Made by a program: the position numbers and the translations under genes. Of a DNA stretch of 64,000 bases, positions 1 to 14,400 are shown piece after piece. The notes beneath the pieces were generated by a model, which made no database searches, was not told the DNA's origin, and was given only the letters and a program-made list of their open reading frames with translations. The stretch comes from Cardiocondyla obscurior. Its lineage: Eukaryota; Arthropoda; Insecta; Hymenoptera; Formicidae. Where the stretch lies: positions 1,183,001 through 1,247,000 of the forward strand of contig NC_091865.1 of assembly GCF_019399895.1 (NCBI RefSeq). The letters are read 5' to 3'. Each line of letters starts with the position of its first letter. Positions within the stretch are counted from its first letter, which is position 1.

Positions 1-1070
1 AGAAAGTGAAGGAGGGGGGGAAGAAACGGGAGATAAGAGTGAAATAAATCAAGCTCCTCGTCTTGAAGATGTCCACGGGACTCGAAGGAAGGATAACGAG
101 GTGGAAGGATCGTCCTTCGAACAAGAACCCGTCCCGTTCCCAACTCGTTATCCATCTCCAGGCCGCACCATTTTAATTCTCACTTTTTCTTCCGACTTCG
201 ATTCCGCTTTTCTTTCGCTCTCGTTTCTTCCGCCCCGTGCCCAGTAGATAGGCCAAGCCGGCTCGATTCGGAGAATGGGGATTAGTCGTTACGACGGCGA
301 ATCGCGAGGTGAACTAATTAATGAATGATAGGATTCGATCAACAGCTAATGCTATATCATGCCGTTCCTACTGTACCAAACTCAATCTTCGTGGAAAAAG
401 AGATTTCCGTGCTGCAACCTAACGTCGTAGATTAGATTAATCGTAGCTAAATTTCGTGGTATCTTTTTTTTTTTTCTTTTTTATATCAAGTACTGCTTTT
501 TAGTTGCAAAAATTCCAGAATGCTAAACGTAATTGAATTAAAAATTAAAATCAAATTAAATCATTTCAAATCATTCTGACGAGGAACACAAGTTGACGTT
601 CTATAAACTTTTCCTCTTTATAATAACTGATAATAAAACCCGATATGCCAGAGCAGCATCAAATTATAATTAATATTCTATTATCAAAAAATATTATCGT
701 TATTATATAAATATTAAAATAATTTTCATTCTTTATCGTTAAAAATGTTACTTCATAACAACAATGTCGTCGAGATAATTTTAAGTAAAATATCATCACA
801 TGACTGATGATAAAATGTAATTAAATATGCGCAAGATGCATTGGATTTCGTATGTACATGTCCAATTATCCAGTCATCTCTTGTTCCAAGCGATACGACG
901 AGCGGTAATTGAGTCTGTGGATGCAAAATGAGCTGTCTTCCTTCTTTTCTCCCTTTTATTCCCGTGGGTAAGAAAAGAATTAAAGATTTGTCTTAATCCG
1001 CTTTCAAATGGGAATTTTTGAATAATCGCAAATATTTTTTAATCATAATAAAAAGATATTTAAAAAATAT

Positions 1071-1095
1071 CTATATATATATATATTATATATTT
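1071..1095. repeat. (TA)n microsatellite
   Basis: Alternating TA run interrupted once by TTA. Confidence 0.8.
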
Positions 1096-1595
1096 TTATT
1101 GCAATCGATGAATGAATTTCTATCTAAAGTTAGCAATTCAAAAATAATTCGGACTACCGAAAAATATATTTTCTTTTTGTGTAAATGTAGATATTAATAT
1201 AATCATAGGAACTTTCGCAAAACTAGATTGATAATTGCACAAAAACGGAAACTGCGACGCAACTACTGTTCTTGCTCGGTGCAACGAGGCTTTATTACTC
1301 CTCTACATAGAAACCACTATTCTGTGTTGTAAGTGAATTAATTATCATAATCAAGAACTACACAAGTTCATAATCAACTTAGTTGTGTGCAGGAAATGAG
1401 CATCGTGGTTAAACTGTTAAAGCGTTACGCGTTACGTTACACCTCTCATTACATTAAATAAAAATAATTATAATCAATATTTAATTAATATCAAATAATG
1501 TAAACAAAATAAATTGTATTTCTCTTCACGTGCAAATAATTTTAAAAGGTATGCAAGTGTAGCATTCTGTTTTTTTTATGCAAACTAATTTAATT

Positions 1596-1630
1596 AAAAA
1601 AAAAAAAAAAAAAAAAAGAGAGAAAGAGAG
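1596..1630. repeat. Poly(A) followed by GA-rich tract
   Basis: 22 A in a row, then GAGAGAAAGAGAG. No retroelement sequence that I recognise lies upstream, so I treat it as simple repeat. Confidence 0.8.
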
Positions 1631-4600
1631 CATATGTCTGTAAAATCTTAACAACTCAAATACATATATCAACAGTACCACGTCAATGGTGTTCGCGCCT
1701 ATTTTTACACAGGCTAACGTTTATACGAATTCTTATACATCCACTGTTAAACAGAAATGCAACTCAGAATCAAAACGAGCGCTGATTGCTAATTATGTTA
1801 GTTCTTGGGAGACACCGTAATTTTAACCGAGACGGAGACTAGTCTGGCGCAAGAGGAAAGTACTCGTAATTAGACTCGTGAACGTGGAAAGAGCTTCATT
1901 TGCCCTTCGTTTTGCAGCGCAAACGGAAAGGTAGGAAAACCTGTATCGGATGGGTGGGTTTAAGACAGAAATTAAGAGGGTCGCCGTCCGTCTGACTGTT
2001 TTGAAACTGCGCTACCTTTCAAAGTACAAACGTACAGTTCGCGTTTGCTCGTTACCGCAGCGATATACACCGCTTACGTAAATGCGCGTGATGTCATGCA
2101 AACACTGCGCAATTAGTGCGTACACCCATTCATCGCAAATACCGTCTAATCAGGTCTGGCGCGTTAACGGAATAATACGCGAGGTCAACAAGTGCATTCC
2201 GAAAGAAATCGCCGTCTCTGATAAAGTTGAAACGGAAAACGCTGCAACAAGCAGGAGGCAGCAAAGTTACATCCCCTTTTTCAGCGAAATATTTCACCGG
2301 CGCTTGCCGGCGATGCGATAAAATCAATTCGAACGGGCCCAATTTCCAACGATATCGCAGCTATCGAGTATTTTTCAAGTGTTTTCCGCGCTGCGTCTGT
2401 GAGCTCGCAGCAACGAGCTCTTCTGTTAACTTCGCCTGGGAGAGCTCCGTTGGAGCGCACTCAGAGAAAACGTTGTACATTCCGGGGCGTTAGCTTTTAC
2501 CTCTGACGGACGGAACGTGGCTGGTTTCAGCTTTCCACGGGTCTATTTTTCGCGATAAAGCTATCGTCGTTAGCGGCCACTTTGGCCGCGTCGAGACGCC
2601 GCCGTCGAATCGACAGGGAAGGGAAGGAGACAAAGAAACGAGATAGAAACGAGATGAAAGAAAGACGGAAGAAGGAAAGCGTGCGCTTTATAAAAACGCA
2701 ATATCTGCAGAAGGTTCCTACGCGAGTTACTCGCCCTCTCCCATCGCGATCCCTTTCTTTTTTTTTCTTTTCAGCCCTCGCTTCTTATAAATTCCTTCCT
2801 TCGGACCGCACCGCATTCGATCTTTTATCTCCGCCGTCTCGCCAGCAATTAATGACAAAATTATGATCAAGCCAGCTTCTTTTCAATGGAACGACGGTAA
2901 TTACCGCGCCGGTTGTTCCCGGTACCGGTGTTCGTGCATTATTCAGAAGCGTCGTATAAGTATCTCGCGCAGCGGCGGAAGGTGAGATGCCGACGATTCA
3001 ATCGTACATTTATTCCCTCCCGTCCGACTACACGCAATCGTTTTCACTGCTAATTTTCTCGAGGAAAGGACGGTAATAATCGCGTACAAATTGCCGGGCG
3101 TACGAACGTTTCATGTAATGCATCGTTTGCACCAAAACGCACAACATATTAATGCAAAACAAAATTTTCTGCGCCAAGGGAGTGATAATTGCGTGTTCAA
3201 ATGTATCGATTAGTATTGCGCTTTCCAGACCATAGATTTTACAATATCATACATTACAGTACCGATATTGATGAGAAATGTAATACAAATTGAATGTGGT
3301 AGAAAATTAACGTTGATTATTACATTAGTGTATAATGTACTTAAAAATTACAGAATAAATTCTCGCAAAATGCACCGTTAAAAATGTAAAAAAATTTTAA
3401 ACACATTTTGCAAAAGATATTTCGTAATTTACGATTATATGCACGGACGATGTGTCAGGCAAAAATTTTATGATTTATCAGTCGACGTTACCTTCTTATT
3501 GGAGGAATTTTTCGAGTATTGCCCCGATGCCCATTTTGTTCGTGTCTCATTGATCTTTATATACGCGAGCAAAAAGTAACTCGTGACCAAAATACGCGCG
3601 TTTTTCACGCCTCGTTCAATCAGAAGTCCCGCTGACCGCACAGAAATTCGAGTTTTTCCTTCCCTTTTATGATACCCATAAACTTTCCGTTGACCGGGAG
3701 ACCGGATGACTTCATGCAGCAGCCGACAGGGCGGTGTCCTATCATAGCGTTATACCGTGCTGGGCTTATATTTCAAAATTAACCCGCAATATTTTCAGAA
3801 GTTTACAAAAGTTTGTTCCCGTGGGAAACATAATCATAGCAGCGAATAATAAAGTGCGATTGTACTATATTATACCCTGGTACACTTAGGTACGTTAAAT
3901 TTACCGAAATACTACCTAAAATATTAATAAACGCCTCTACATATGCGTATCGATTGCAAAAGAAAATTTTCTTATTTTTAATAGAAGGTAAAATAAATTA
4001 TAAGTTACACCTGCAATTTTGGAAGAACACAACGCTTTCTTCGACCTTAAGAATGTTCTTATGCTTAACCACTCAAAGAGCCGCAGAATGCAGCTTAATA
4101 TTCCAAATTGCTTGCATTTTTATGTAGATAATAAGCATTCTTTGTTAAAAGACTTGCTTCAGTTAACAACATATAATTTCAGACACACGTAGTGACGCTT
4201 TATGTTACTAAAAGTATACGGGAGTCATTAATGCGTTCTTTACTACCGACTATTAAACGTCATTTGGTTGCTCGAGGTCCTACATTAATGATTTCTGTTA
4301 CGTAGGTAATGTGGACATAAAGTGAATCGCATTATACGGACATTCGGTAACTCATTTACGCTTACGGGAAAGTTTACATTATCAATATGTTGCTGATTAG
4401 CGTGTGAATCCTTTGAACCGTAAGTTCATTAACCTCCAGAGTTCATTAACCCTCAACTACAGAATCATAAAGTCTTCTCAATATTCATGAATATTTATCG
4501 TACACATTTACAGCTTTATCGCGTAATAATATTATGTGTAATAAAGGATTATTATCAATATTAATTATTAAAAATTGCGTCCTACTCGTCGTTATTTTTA

Positions 4601-5416
4601 TTTAATATTTAACTCGATGTATTTTAAACGAGCGTTAATATAAATCTATTTTAGAAATTCTTTGCACAGTACGCGAAAGTGCTTGTATAATAGGTGCGAC
4701 GGTACAATGTGTACTGTCTAATTAGGCGATCAAGGGAATCGACAAGGGCACGATCGAAATACGAAACCTAGCTGTGGCAACCTCTATCCTATACTCAATT
4801 TCCGCAGAACGACACAGGACAATCTTGAAACGAGAGCACTTCCTGACCTCCGGCAATTTATATCGCCCGAGCTTGTTATACACTTATTGTGGAAGTGATT
4901 GGATGGCCAGGCCGACGCCGCATCATAGATGCTATCGCCTGCTATAACAGCATACATTCGCATCCCAAAATTTGTGTTAAATGTCGCTGTTTAGCACTGA
5001 AATTCGAATCCGCTCGTAACAACCTGACTTTAAAAGCCATAATTGGATCTCTTATCTTAATCTAAAAATGCCATTCCGCGAATTGAAACACATTTTCTTT
5101 GATCAAAGGAATACCCTCGGAAGACATAAAAGTATAATTCTAGCAAAATTTGAGCGTCTAAATTTCAAATAACGCGAGAGCGCGCCTAGTTATTTCACAA
5201 GGATCGTTTCGAAACTGAAGCAATTGCTTAAAGATGTTATAGGCAACAAACATTTTCCTTTTGTCACTTTCAAATTGTAATGAAACAGAATCGAGATACT
5301 ATCGTCGAACAAGAAGCATTATGAGTTTCAATTACTTAAACGTATTGAGAAAACGCGAGGAGGAATGCGAGAGAATGTTTTTCCCTTGAATTCGTGGGAT
5401 AATGAAAATGTAATCT

Positions 5417-5716
5417 TCAAGTGATTTCTTCGAGTGTGGCAAATATCGAAGGATCACTTAAACCGAAAGTAATACGATCGCGGGGACTCCTACGTCTCGA
5501 TTTCCATAAAGTGATAGGCGCCGCGCCACCTTTACCGGTATTGACAATCATTGCGTCTGATAATAAAATAGTGACTCTTTCGCCTCCTCCTTTGACCTGT
5601 CTGAGCCGTCTGACTTTACAAGCGACCTCGGTACCTGCGCTATCTCGATTCTGTCTGACCGTCGTGTTGAAAACGTGGCTCTTCCCCTTCACGGTAATTA
5701 TAACGTTCAACTGGCG
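5417..5716 (-). other. Unassigned minus-strand open frame in a GC-richer patch
   Basis: A frame of about 100 codons ends at TGA near 5417. Its composition is protein-like (TVKGKSHVFNTTV, TEVACKVRRLRQV, GGGERVTILLSDA). I do not recognise a family. A 105-codon frame lies opposite on the + strand and a 78-codon minus frame overlaps it, so openness may only reflect local GC. A CAG at the right edge (GGTTACGCCAG) could serve as acceptor. Real coding status unknown. Confidence 0.12.
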
Positions 5717-6820
5717 TAACCGTGGAGTACGTCACTGACAGGCCAGACGACGCGGTGATTACCTCGCCGTTTATTCGGCCGGAAGCGCTCCCACGGCTTA
5801 ATTCGAGCTGCTTTGTCGCTGACGTTGCTATTATCCGCTTATTCAGCGACTGCTCAGACTTACGTGTGCAGTACATCGAGACACGCCGGCGGTCAAAAAG
5901 TTTGGCCGGCGTGTGCCGCGGCCAAAAAAATTATAAGTAGTAACAAATGCACGCGCACACTTTTCAAGCAATAAATATTTTACAAAGCCGTAATTGAAAC
6001 TACAAGCTACAAACTGATTATTTATTACGCGCATATACTGATAATATTGAGTTGACGCGACGTACTTTTACTTTTATATGTATTACAATGAAAGAAGAGC
6101 CGTGTTTAATTTTACGTTCAATTAATTATCAAGCATAAAATGAGATATTCGTAAAATGTGCGAAATGGGTATGATATGTTTTAAACAATCATCGGACGTG
6201 TCACAGACAGAAGTGGTGACGCAATCATTACCTCATCAGAAATGAAAATGATATTCAAATTAAATTGGCGTTTCTAATTGCCAACGTCATTATATCCACA
6301 ATTGTTCATCTACATATATGTAATATATGGACAAGATAAAAAATTAACCGTTGCGCGATTAATAAATTTTCTAAATGTTATTATCAATACTTAATAAATA
6401 TTATAAATATTCAAAAACAAATTTTTTTTTATAATACATTACGTTTCGTTGATATGCTTGAAATATTGAAAGAACTTGCGGTATATCGGGTAAACCGAAT
6501 GCCGGAAAAACTCCGTGAGGTTTGAAGAAACCCGGAATAAACGTGGGACTACGCAGCATCGGGTGGAATATAACAATCCGTAGCGATACGTGCCGTATTT
6601 AAAATCAATATTTCATCGAGAACGGAAGCAATCCTGCGACGCAAGGATATACGAGAGAGAGTACAAATAAAGTATTATAGCCAGCTCCGTCGCCCTCGAG
6701 TCAATCGATCGACCATTTCCGCAAGGTAAATTTCTATCGCGAGCGAAACGGCGTTGCTATGTTTAAATCCTCCTGCGTGAACGTGCACGACGAATCTGCT
6801 GTCGTAGGAGGACGGCAGGA

Positions 6821-6840
6821 TAAAAAAAAAGGGGGGGGGG
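6821..6840. repeat. A9/G10 homopolymer pair
   Basis: Nine A directly followed by ten G on the + strand; the poly(G) is the longest in the window. Confidence 0.9.
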
Positions 6841-9800
6841 TAAAGAGGAAGAAATATTCTTGCAAAGTAAGAGATTCCATAGGATAAAGGCAAGCTAGCA
6901 CGCGAATAAAGATGTTCGTTCATACAGAAAGCGATACGGAAAGCTCTGGTGATTCCCATAGAAAAAAAAAATGATTACCTTCCTTTCACTAAAAAGGAAA
7001 ATCAGTTGGATAATGCTTTAGCACGTTTCACCGACTGGATATATATTTAAGCGTTCGTCAGTGATGTACGTATTACGTTAATTTAATAAAAATTATTTTT
7101 TCTTTTATCGTCAACCTCAAATGATCATGTCGCTTGTGTAGTTACGTTTAATTTTGAAAAGAAAATTTAGTAAAGAATATTTTCTTCTATTTTTTTTATA
7201 TATTTTAAAATTATCTACAAAATTATGAAATGTAGCTTTGTACACGAGGATGTTATCAATGCATACATATATGTATATCTAAGTACAAACTCACGAAAAA
7301 TTTGCAAATTATAAAATATATAAATTACGTTTAAAATTTTTTTACTGTTCAAATGTTAATGCGAAAAGTCTGGTATGTATATGGTTTTGAAAAAGAATAT
7401 CTTCAAAGCTATTACAAATATCGAAAAGCACTTTAAATCTTGATGTTTCATGCAAAAATATAAAAGACTGTGAATGGTAGCATATGTGTGTATTCTCGAT
7501 AACATCCAATCGGCTAAGCCGATTAAAGCGATCTATACGTTAAAAAATCGGTTTGGAAACCATGCAAACGATTGGAGAACATTATTATTTCCCTTTCAAA
7601 TGACGGCGGCTTTGAATCTGTCAGAAATTCTCAATTGACATGTGTGTATTTTATAACAGCCGTCACTTTATTGAATTTTATTTTCTTTTCTTCGGAACCA
7701 ATAGATATTCCCTCTAATGGCAAAAGTAATATCACAGCTTTTTATTTTAACATATAATGATTGAATGCGAATGATTTTCTGTCACGGAGGCAGAACAAAC
7801 AAGTTTGTTTAGTCAATATACCGTCGTATATACGTCTATCACTGATACAGATGTGTCGAGCACAGCTATATTTACTTAGGCTTGATGATGTTCTACTTCG
7901 AGGATTAAGATCTGGACTGTATCTAACACCGTTGCTAATTTAATCATAGCTAGTGTCGTAGAGATTCGGAATTCGGCAACTAGATTGTATTTCCAACGAG
8001 GACCGATGTCGATGTAAAAGTTCAATTCGACGTTTGTCGACGTGGCAGAAAATCGACGCGACCTCACCTGTCCGTCCTTTTCGCTCTACGTGATTCCGTC
8101 ACGGAACAATCTCGTTTGGAAAAATTTCTCTAGGGTACTACTTCCGAAAAATTTTTCAACGGAGATTGCTCGAGTTCGATTGGCCTTATATTTTCTCAAA
8201 GATGAATCACGTCGGAGACATATTACAGGTTTAAGTAAAAATAAAACTCCGCGCGTATATAAAATTAAATAACGATATAAGTACATAAATAATTGGAGAA
8301 AATGTAATTAACAAGGGAAATGTTTTTCTGAAACAACAATTGGATATTATCGCTCAATTGTTGCGTACTAGAAATTATAATGCCAGAAACTAAACGTGTC
8401 AGCAACGCACCGAATCGATCGGCATTTGGTCGCTGAAATTTCCGTTAATACAACGAGGATCCAATCTGAAGGTGCAAACGCCGATCCCGCCCGAGTGATT
8501 GCCGATGCATTTGCAGAGAGGATGCTATACATATAGCGCAGCCTGATGTTGAGAACGAACTGCCAATACCAAACACTCCGAGCGTTACATCTTTGCCGCT
8601 CGATTGCAAACGCGTGTGGAAGGCGAAATACGATAGGATGAATAGCATAAGCTGCACTATCCGTGAGCACTCCGCGTTCTTTTATGCACCTCTCTTAAAT
8701 CAAATTCGCACAAACCTCTACAGCGAGATAAACAACCTCTTTATATCGGATATGTAAAACTGAATACGCACCGCGCAATATGGACGTACAATTTTACTTT
8801 GCTTGATTAAAAAAGAGAGAGAAAAAAAAAAAGAAATTTTAATTTATCGCGAGATCGTTAATGATTCGTTAACGCTTGATATCAAAGACATTCGCAATTA
8901 ATCCTGCAACAATATAAACTTATGGAATTTTTCTGAAAGCTAAGAAAAGCTTTTTGTTGCGTCTCCACTGAATTTAATTCACCGTGACGCTACGAAAAAC
9001 TTATATCGACTGACGTTTTGGCATCGAACAATTCTTCTTGTTTTATTTCTAGAACGTTCAATGCACGTTCCTTTTAAGACTCTACGATTTTTCCACGATG
9101 AATGTATATTGCTGGCGAGACTCCAACGTTTCCTCTTAACCTGATTAAACGACGTTTATTGCCACTAGAAATAGTAGGGGTGGTATTGGAGGGACGGAAT
9201 AGAAAAAGGGGAGAGAAGGCGCGATGGACACGGCCGTCTGTTTTCCACCCGCGGGCGAAACGAAGCGAGGGAAACGGAGCCGGGCGGCATTAAGCGAGCG
9301 GATGGAAAATAGAGAATGCCCGATAACCACGATGAAATTTCACCGGAGACGCCCCGAGACACTCAGACGGTACTTGGCACGAACGGGCAAGTTTCTTCGA
9401 AGATCCAAAGATTCTCCCTCGACGGAGAAATGTCAGCGAAATGGTTCTGTTGACTTTGCGGGATGGCGTTACCGCGTGCCGCCGAAAATGTCGTTAATCT
9501 TATTTCGTTAGAGACCGCCCGATGAAATTGTCGGCCCACTTTGATTTATTGAATGAACGCCCGCGATCCCGGGCACGGGATAGCGATGGGGGTGAATTTA
9601 TCGGATACACACCGGCGGCGCAACGGTGTGGTGTAGCAATCTTTCTCGGTTGTTCCTATACGCCGGCACCGGGGAAAATCGGATATTTATGCTAACGCGA
9701 ACACGTCCGTGGGATTCGCCTAAGTTAGTACGCGTGGCAGTCGGATATCTATGGACTGCTGTTAATAAAGCCCTATAGCACGGCCGGGCTACGATGCACG

Positions 9801-10104
9801 CGCGAAACTTTGGGGGGAGATAAATAAATGTATAGCTTTAGTGTGTGCTAAGCTAAAGCCGGGTTATACCGGTGCTTGCCGAGGACCCCCGGCATTAAAT
9901 TCTGAAGCGCTTTTAAATTCAACGCCGGATGTTAGAAGTTGCGCAATGATCGGCTGCATTTTCAGATTCTGCAGAGCAAGTCGTTTTCGCGACTAGCAGC
10001 ACACGTTTCGAAGTACTCTTTTGCGAAACGCAAGCATTTTGTTTTCTTCCTACGATAACTGCAATAAAGATAAAAACTCACGTTTATAAAATCTAGCTTG
10101 CGGC

Positions 10105-10389
10105 TTGCGAAATTAAATCGTGGCATTTTCGACAGAGTATTAGTCTTCAAATCAGAAAAGTCTTCGGTTCGAAACGTCTGTTCATTTAATATCGAATCAA
10201 CGTACGAATCAAATTCCGCACTTTCGCGAAGTGCCGTATAGTAAAAAGCTCGCAAATTAAATTTTGGCATTTTTGATAGCGTATTAATGTTTAGATCAGA
10301 GAAGTCTCGGCTCGAAACGTCTGCTCTTTTAATATCGAATCAACGTATGAATCAAATTTTGCACTTTCGCGAAGTGCCGTATATCGAAA
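10105..10389. repeat. ~143-bp tandem duplication
   Basis: Two diverged copies, about 10105-10246 and 10249-10389. Anchors ATCGAATCAACGTA (10191 and 10334) and GTGCCGTATA (10231 and 10374) are both 143 bp apart. Each copy holds a hairpin with arms GCACTT/AAGTGC around TCGCG. On the minus strand the left copy is open (TALRESAEFDSYVDSILNEQ); the right copy keeps most of these residues but has a one-base deletion after FRAE, so it reads to a stop. Confidence 0.8.
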
Positions 10390-13300
10390 GGTTGATAGCT
10401 TTGAGAAAAATGCCATATTGTCAATCTATTTTATCGATTGGAAGTACGTAGCCAGATATAAGGCTCAAGATAGATATATTGCGGTGAGGTGACTTCGTTT
10501 CGCCTGCACTCTTACTTTGTGAAATGGCTTCTGCATTACAATAGGGCAAGCCACACGAGATCTTTCAGCGAGACTGATTTCGAAAAATGTATGTCGCCGG
10601 TATAAGAAAGTCGCAAAAGAAGATTGTATTTCCGCGTTATCATATAAGAAAGGATGGACAATTGAATTTTTCATTTGTCCACACGGAGTGATGAGAAAAC
10701 GAGCCTTCCTTTTTCTAGAAAGAATTCCGTTGCGCTCAGTGCATTTTCCTCATTGTCTGTTAATATTTTATTTTTCTTTGCCAAGTACTACTCTTTTATG
10801 AATCTGCTTTGTTAAATACTTATTACTGAGATTGAGAACCTTAAAGAAATAAAGAAAGCTCGGAGTTTCGCTTAAAACATTTACGCGCAAAGAGTAGATC
10901 ACATGTTTATTAGCAATTAAAAAGATAACTCTGCTTTTTCTTTTGATAATTGTTAAATTGTTTACAAAAAGCAATTTGATACGCGTAATTCTTTAAAATG
11001 CATGAAATTCTTTCTAGCTATTTATTCCGTACATATAAGGAATTTAAACATAAAAGCTTACAAATCATTCAAATTTAATCCCCAAACTAATAATCGTTAA
11101 TTGCATATAAAAAAGTAAAGTACCTAACGTTGTGCGTTTCACTATAAAAAAATTGTCATGGGAATACGTGTTATTTAACAATTTCACAGTTTGTAGCTGT
11201 GAAACTTTTGCTTAAGGATTATGTCTGAAATAGTCTACGAAGAAAGAAAAAAAGCAAGGAAAAGAAGAGACCGGTAGGTGATCGCTCTTGCCAGCGGTAT
11301 ATTTAATGCCGCAGCCGGTGTAAATGCACATTTGCCTCGAACAGAAATCTTTCTGAACACAACCGCCCGAGGACATTGCTGCACTTGCTGCAGCAACGGA
11401 GTGGTATTTTAAGCTACGTCATGAAGAATAATGGCGTCGTTAGAAGCTTACGAAAGGGAGTGAAAAAAAAAAAGATGCATTTTTGTAGAAAAATCGTGAA
11501 AGGGATAATTTCAAGAGACAGTCATGTTTCGCATCAAATGCACCTGCACGTGACGCAGAAGCAACGAAATCGATATGTCATCTAACATCTCTGAGCTATT
11601 GAATTTAACGAAACAATGATTATTGTTATCGGCAACGTAACGACTGAATCAATTTAATTCTTAACGAGATTAAAAACTGAAAATATTAATGATAACTCAA
11701 GCTATTTAAAAATAATTTATTACGCGCAGAAGTCGCGCTAACGTGACGTTTAGTAGAGAATTATTAATTAGCTCGATGATGTGAGAAGATGAAAGATGAG
11801 TGTCGCGCCGATTACTATCCAACAGAGAAAGAAACGATTCTCAAAGCGAAAAGCGTACTCGATGCGCTCTGCTTTCGTCAGATCCTGAGGATTCAATCCG
11901 CGAAAAAGAAAAGTTAAGCGCCGAAGGACTTCGCCTCGCAGAAAGAAACGGTTCTTCCGAACTACCTCCGACATTGATCATTTCAAGTCGATGACAGTTC
12001 TCGACGTCTTAAATTTTACATTTCAATTTTTGCAATCCAGAAAAATATCTTTCAAGGAATAAGACAATTTATATATATCAGAAATACATTTTAATATAAA
12101 AGTAAATATTTCCTATAATCTGGTTGAGCACGCTTATCGACATTTATTGCAATAAGAACAAGCGCGTTTCAGAAATAGTCTGCGACAGCGCGAACTTTAT
12201 TGGCAGAATGTTATTTTCATGAGCCCGAAAACTTTCTTGCATTCGGCTCGGCGGGGAAGTAGAATTTTAAATCATACTATTCTAGTGATAATTTGCGAGA
12301 GCTTCTTATTAAAGTATGCATCAAGAATTTAAGAAATTCGATCAATATAAGAATCGAATGAATTTTACATGAGATTCTCAGTAGCGATAAGTTGTATGAA
12401 AGACAGTTTGTATGGAGGTGTGCTGCCTTACATAACAGAACTATCTTGGTGTGGCTTCAACGGAAGTGCTCAATGAATTTTCTAGCACTCGACGAAGTCG
12501 AGCGCCGAAGAAACTTTTCCGTGATAAAGACGAGGGATACTTTCGAATACTTTTTCTGCTCCACGCAAAAAAAAGAAAAAAAAAGAAAAATTGATTTTGC
12601 ATCATTCGCGGATCACCGTCCATTGCGTGGTGAACTTAACGTTGAGAATTCTAACAAGGTAGATAAACGTGCGGTCTCATTTCAGATATTCTGACTGTGA
12701 GCGTAATACTTGACTCGCAATAGAAATATAAGAGGAATAGACACGTAATAGAAGAGATGTAACTCGGAAACAACTTCTCTCGAGACCATTATGGTAATCA
12801 AACGACATTTTATAGCGCATAACGTACTGAATCGGTTTGAGAGCAATATTTTCTAATATTAAAAATACATATTTCAGAAAGCAATGAAAGTAACGTCTAT
12901 TTTATTACATCGCAGAGACAATTTTTCAATATAAAAATATAATTTTTTTGTATCATAGGTTTTTTTTTTATTTTAATTATCAATTTTGATAAATTTTACT
13001 CTATTTAAATTAATATATATTTTATATGTGACTCTCACAAAATGCACTTGTGTTTATTGAAATGGGTGAAGGAAAATCTGTTCGAAATCAACGCAATGAC
13101 GCTCGCTTGTTGTGGTACACAACGTTAAAATGGAACGTGTATGGTTTCCACGCAGTAATCCCGCACATCTGCGATAGTCTGGGCTAAATTCTATCCTCTA
13201 AGTTTAAGGCTTACCTGGCACCACAAATTTCTAGTGCAAGCGCCGATTGGAAGGCCTTTAAAGCGCGTAGAAACAATACTACTGACGTCACGATCCGATC

Positions 13301-14366
13301 TAGCCTGTGATTATGCTATGCTATTTTACAGCTTGCAATCTCGGTATAGGTGCAATTAAGCGAAATTGCAACGATCGCCGGCATTTGTATGATCAACGTA
13401 GTTTGCACGGATTTATCGTTACGCAGTTAACGACGTACAGTTGAAGTGATATAATTTCCAAGTATTGCTATTACGAAAATATTTGCTTGCTTTAATAAAA
13501 TTGACGAACAAAAAAAAAACGGAAGTCCGGATTAGGAATTAAGTAAATAAACCAGAGGGATAGCTATAAAGTAGATTACCTACAAGTTAAATGTTAATGT
13601 ATGTAAACTGTATTATCTAATTGTAATCTTTACGGAAATCCAATTAGGATTATTTTATGTACGGCAAAGTAGGGGACGTTTATCCAATTATTGCCACACG
13701 TTTGAATTTGTTCTCAAATAAATAAATGTCCAGCATATATTCCGCTTAAAATATATTTGTCAATTTAAATTTAGATATTCGAGAATTAAACCACTAAACG
13801 TGTTATAACTGTTGCGCGAAATTTGTACTTAGAGAATGCATTTTGTCATCTATCTATCTAAAATTGACACGTTTATGTTCGCACAAAAATCTATGCTTAA
13901 TTACTGTGAAATAATGAATAACAAAATTCGTTAATAAATATTCATTAATGTAACTTTTAATCAAAAATTTTCATCAACGCTGCGGGATGATATGACAACC
14001 AACAAAGTAATATTTGAATAATAAAATTATCATTCGATACGCGAGCTGAAATTATCGTAAATTGCGAAAATTTACACACCATAAATAAATCTTTTAATAT
14101 ATATTAAATTGGAATTACTAACAATACGCGAATTTACGAAAGTTCTTCCTTATTAATGAGTAATTCGCAAAATCTAGGGTTCATTACTGAAAAGAGTACT
14201 TTATGACATTAACAGTTCTGCGGTATATCAACGTAAAATATGCGCTTCCCAAATTTCCCATGCGACACACGAGTTTCTCATTACCAATAACGAAATTCGC
14301 GTGCCCGGTTCCGCTGGTAATCTGATGTCGGTGCTTACATATTAATGACATTTTCCCGAATTGAAA

Positions 14367-14400
14367 CGAGAGAGAGAGAGAGAGAGACAGGGAGAGAGGA
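14367..14400. repeat. (GA)n microsatellite
   Basis: About ten GA units followed by CAGGGAGAGAGG. GAGAG is also the core of insect GAGA-factor sites, but no other promoter signal is near. Confidence 0.8.

Noticed and set aside
928..967. Possible signal-peptide exon (13 codons, ends phase 1 before GTAAGA)
   Set aside because: Phase fits the first Ig exon, but the peptide has no basic N-region, contains three prolines and is too short for a signal peptide, and it lies 19 kb away.
1596..1630. Poly(A) tail of a retroposed element
   Set aside because: No retroelement coding sequence or flanking target-site duplication could be seen; a simple repeat explains it.
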